The translations under genes were made by a program, and so were the position numbers. From positions 1,674,001-1,738,000 of the forward strand of contig NZ_CP154799.1 of NCBI RefSeq assembly GCF_050920705.1: 64,000 nt of DNA, written 5' to 3'. The notes beneath the pieces were generated by a model that was given only the letters and a program-made list of their open reading frames with translations, did no database searches and was not told where the DNA came from. Each line of letters begins with the position of its first letter. Position 1 is the stretch's first letter. This document shows, one piece after another, positions 61,726-64,000 of this stretch. This DNA is from Regnicoccus_A sp014224355 (GTDB lineage: Bacteria > Cyanobacteriota > Cyanobacteriia > PCC-6307 > Cyanobiaceae).

Positions 61726-62502
61726 TCAGCCCCCCTGGGGGGCAGTGGGAGGGGTGGCCTCAGCCGAGGTTCCGGATTCGCCTTGGCTCTCCCCGGTGGG
61801 GTTGGCGGTGGCGGGGGGCGCCAGTTTCTCCTGAGCCTGACGCTCCCGGCGGCGGCGTTCCGCCGCAAGGGTCTCCTCCATCAGCTCGACGGCCTGGGCC
61901 ATCTTCTCCAGAGTGCTCGCGTAGAGGTTGAGGTCCTTGTCGACCCGTTCCTTCATCAGACCCATGGACTCACCGATCTGATGGGCGGCCTCCCTGAGGG
62001 CCTGGGGTTCCACGGCTTCGGCGCCACGGGCTCGCTGCAGCAAACTGAGCAGCCCCACGGCGAACAGGCGTGAGTAGTGGAAATCGGGCCTGTCGATACC
62101 GGCCAGCACCCCGGCGATCAGCTCAGGGGCCCCCTCGCCCCGCTGGGCCAGCCATTGCTTCACTTCCTCGAGGCTGTGCTCTCCCACCGCTGCCACGGCG
62201 GCGTCATGCTGGGCGCGAATCCGCTCGGCATCGAAGCCCGAGGAGGCGCAGAGGGCCGCAAACAGGGGCTCACGCTGCTGCTCCGGCCTGTAGCCCTTGG
62301 CGAAACCATCAAAGACCTGGGTGAGCCCCACCGCGAACAGCGGGTCGCTGCGGAATCCGCTCTGCCGGCTGAGCAGATGCAGCTCGACGAGAAGCTCATC
62401 GACCATGCGCCGGTACAGAGGACCGATCACATAGGGAAAGGCTGCGTGGAAGGCACGCTTGCTGTCAGCAACGGTGAGGCAGGCGCTCACACTCATCCGC
62501 AC
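61726..62502 (-). CDS. thf1: Photosystem II biogenesis protein Thf1/Psb29
   Basis: 258 residues. The conserved start SVSACLTVADSKRAFHAAFP, then PLYRRMVDELLVELHLLSRQ, FHYSRLFAVGLLSLLQRARG and a long C-terminal coiled coil (LYASTLEKMAQAVELMEETL). Thf1 binds FtsH and stabilises photosystem II repair. In this window it is divergent from clpP and near ftsH, a typical cyanobacterial linkage. The tail is Pro/Thr-rich. Confidence 0.92.
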   Translation of the reverse strand: MRMSVSACLTVADSKRAFHAAFPYVIGPLYRRMVDELLVELHLLSRQSGFRSDPLFAVGLTQVFDGFAKGYRPEQQREPLFAALCASSGFDAERIRAQHDAAVAAVGEHSLEEVKQWLAQRGEGAPELIAGVLAGIDRPDFHYSRLFAVGLLSLLQRARGAEAVEPQALREAAHQIGESMGLMKERVDKDLNLYASTLEKMAQAVELMEETLAAERRRRERQAQEKLAPPATANPTGESQGESGTSAEATPPTAPQGG

Positions 62503-62597
62503 GAATGCCTGGACATTAGCGCTGCACCCCCCCGGGGCGATCGGGCGCCGCGAGCACCGACCTCGGTAGGATCGCCGCAGTTGCTCTGCCGCCGCCG

Positions 62598-63188
62598 ATG
62601 ATCCCGATCGTGATTGAGGATTCTGGCCGGGGTGAACGCGCCTTTGATATCTACTCCAGGCTCCTGCGTGAGCGGATCATTTTTCTGGGCGAGACCGTGA
62701 CTGCAGAGTCTGCCAACCGGGTCGTGGCGCAACTCCTCTTTCTGGAGGCGGAGGATCCGGAGAAGGATATTTTTCTCTACATTAATTCCCCCGGAGGATC
62801 CGTCTACGACGGCCTCGGCATCTTCGACACGATGCAGCACATCAAGCCGGATGTGCAGACGGTCTGCGTGGGCCTGGCCGCCAGCATGGGAGCTTTTCTG
62901 CTCACCGCAGGTACCAAGGGCAAGCGCAGCAGCCTGCATCATTCCAGGATCATGATTCACCAGCCCCTTGGTGGTGCCCGCGGCCAGGCCAGCGACATCC
63001 GCATTCAGGCGGATGAAATTCTCTTCCTCAAGGACAAACTGAACCGCGAACTCGCCGAGCGTACCGGCCAACCCCTGGATCGCATTCAGCTGGACACTGA
63101 CAGAGACTTCTTCATGTCGCCTGCAGAGGCCGTGAGCTACGGACTGATCGACAAGGTGATTGAAAAGCGTCCAGTCCGGCCGCTCTGA
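62598..63188 (+). CDS. clpP: ATP-dependent Clp protease proteolytic subunit
   Basis: 196 residues. Ser96 in GLAASMGAF, His121 in RIMIHQPLGG and an Asp in IQLDTDRD form the catalytic triad. YINSPGGSVYDGLGIFDTMQ is the conserved oxyanion and dimer region. ClpP forms a tetradecameric chamber fed by ClpC/ClpX, with ClpS encoded nearby. It is one of several cyanobacterial clpP paralogues. Start at 62598. Confidence 0.95.
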   Translation: MIPIVIEDSGRGERAFDIYSRLLRERIIFLGETVTAESANRVVAQLLFLEAEDPEKDIFLYINSPGGSVYDGLGIFDTMQHIKPDVQTVCVGLAASMGAFLLTAGTKGKRSSLHHSRIMIHQPLGGARGQASDIRIQADEILFLKDKLNRELAERTGQPLDRIQLDTDRDFFMSPAEAVSYGLIDKVIEKRPVRPL

Positions 63189-63212
63189 GTGATTCAGCCT
63201 TGCTGATCACTC
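63187..63212. terminator. Convergent hairpin between clpP and the next gene
   Basis: GAGTGATTCAGC, loop CTT, GCTGATCACTC: an 11-bp stem with one bulged T that overlaps both stop codons. It could end transcription from both sides. T tracts on either side are weak. Confidence 0.45.
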
Positions 63213-63464
63213 TTCACTTGAGATCTGCAGGCCGTTCTTGCTGCCTTCTAGTTCTTTCCAGAGTTTGCGGATCTCATCGTAAGCCTGATCCTGGTTGAGT
63301 TTGCCGTTGCTCTGCAGACCAACGATCAGGCCAACGCGATCAGCAAAACGCTCCAGATTCTGGTGAAAAGCCAGCCGTTGCGGACTCCAGTCGTCGCCGC
63401 GATAGGCACTGAACGACTCCATCGGAGAGCGGGTGCTGCTCAAAATCTGGATGCGCAATGACAC
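63207..63464 (-). CDS. Small conserved cyanobacterial protein
   Basis: 85 residues: APFQ-less soluble helices with AYRGDDWSPQRLAFHQNLER, FADRVGLIVGLQSNGKLNQD and YDEIRKLWKELEGSKNGLQI. The composition and location between clpP and ftsH match small DUF7219-type cyanobacterial proteins, though the name is uncertain. Function unknown. Confidence 0.6.
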   Translation of the reverse strand: MSLRIQILSSTRSPMESFSAYRGDDWSPQRLAFHQNLERFADRVGLIVGLQSNGKLNQDQAYDEIRKLWKELEGSKNGLQISSEE

Positions 63465-63550
63465 AGGTTAAGCAAAGACCTCAACCGTGCGGGGCAAGGT
63501 TTGGTTAAGAACCTGACCCGCGCCCTCCGGGGCCGGCGGGCTGCACAAGC

Positions 63551-64000
63551 TCAGGAAGCGGGCAGCAGGGGCGAGAAGCGGTCCTTCTCGGGAATGGTCG
63601 TGAATTCGGCCACCACGGCGCGGAACTCATCGCCATCGAGAGTTTCCTTCTCGATCAGCATCTCCACCAGTCGATCCATGCAGTCACGATGGCTGGAGAC
63701 CAACTGCTGGGTGTCGCGGTAGCAGAGGTCCACGATGCTGCGGACCTGCTCGTCGATGCGCCGTGAGATGGAGTCGGAGACATCGCTGCGGGTCATCAGA
63801 TCGCGGCCGAGGAACACCTCCTGATTGCCGGCCTCCAGGGACACAGGCCCCAGATCGCTCATGCCGAACCGTGTCACCATCTGGCGGGCCATGCTGGCCA
63901 CCTGCTGGATGTCGCCTCCGGCGCCCGTGGTGACTTCGGCGTGGCCAAAGACCACGTCTTCAGCCACACGGCCACCAAGAGCTCCCATGATGCGGGCCTT
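63551..64000 (-). CDS. ftsH: FtsH membrane protease, 3' end
   Basis: Only the C-terminal part is in the window; the gene runs off the right edge. Visible are KARIMGALGGRVAEDVVFGH, EVTTGAGGDIQQVASMARQM, VTRFGMSDLGPVSLE and SRRIDEQVRSIVDLCY, all from the zinc peptidase domain after the HExxH motif. FtsH degrades damaged PSII D1 in thylakoids. Its neighbours thf1 and clpP are consistent with PSII repair functions. Confidence 0.93.
   Translation of the reverse strand, partial: KARIMGALGGRVAEDVVFGHAEVTTGAGGDIQQVASMARQMVTRFGMSDLGPVSLEAGNQEVFLGRDLMTRSDVSDSISRRIDEQVRSIVDLCYRDTQQLVSSHRDCMDRLVEMLIEKETLDGDEFRAVVAEFTTIPEKDRFSPLLPAS

Noticed and set aside
1..64000. CRISPR array or Cas genes
   Set aside because: No regular 20-40-bp repeats with unique spacers and no Cas-type motifs were seen.

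Overview
The window comes from a cyanobacterium of the Synechococcus/Cyanobium type. The right third carries genes that only make sense in an oxygenic phototroph: petN (33-residue cytochrome b6f subunit), thf1/psb29 (photosystem II biogenesis), clpP, ftsH and clpS in a picocyanobacterial neighbourhood, a Nif11-type leader peptide and a lumenal pentapeptide-repeat protein. The housekeeping DNA is GC-rich and tightly packed. No tRNA, rRNA or CRISPR array was seen.

Region 1 (about 1-11,245) is an integrated mobile element that looks like a phage satellite or decayed prophage. It has a ribbon-helix-helix regulator, a 990-residue primase-helicase replication protein, iteron-like repeats upstream of it, a large inverted repeat just after it, a compact tyrosine recombinase with repeated 8-bp sites around it, a terminase large subunit and an F-like minor head protein. 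No portal, major capsid or tail gene is visible. An IS3-type transposase remnant closes it on the right.

Region 2 (about 11,340-44,100) is a defence-type accessory island. It starts with an orphan HsdR-N-like nuclease. Next comes the most striking object in the window, an 11-gene, 13-kb cluster (12,549-25,771). It encodes a MotA/ZorA-like and a MotB/ZorB-like motor pair, a tubulin/FtsZ-like GTPase, an Hsp70/actin-fold ATPase with a 550-residue N-terminal extension, a four-helix membrane protein, a von Willebrand A lipoprotein, a staphylococcal-nuclease-like lipoprotein, and several membrane, coiled-coil or proline-rich proteins, three of which appear to share a C-terminal domain. ATGA-type overlaps and one-base gaps imply coordinated expression. 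I recognise no ZorC, ZorD or ZorE partner, so this is not a standard Zorya system. It may be an undescribed envelope-spanning, motor-driven machine, possibly for phage defence. After it come an Nmad2/Nmad3 pair, a RecB-like nuclease-helicase, a dynamin-like GTPase with an SNF2 helicase, a LuxR-type regulator with a degenerate receiver, duplicated small genes, a proline/acid-rich membrane protein and a protein with a PEP-CTERM-like tail. An 18-bp palindrome of the form ATCCCCC-N4-GGGGGAT recurs at least five times between genes of this island and may be a shared operator.

Region 3 (about 44,100-64,000) is the core chromosome: a pentapeptide protein, an ABC-2 exporter operon (second permease frameshifted in a C tract), a VIT1-like transporter, a lytic transglycosylase, a sugar-kinase-like phosphotransferase with a DOMON-like partner, aroB, recQ, a sugar ABC permease, purK, DUF2103, clpS, petN, thf1, clpP and the 3' end of ftsH. 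Two decayed genes lie here, a PKHD-type hydroxylase and a truncated YraN-like nuclease gene.
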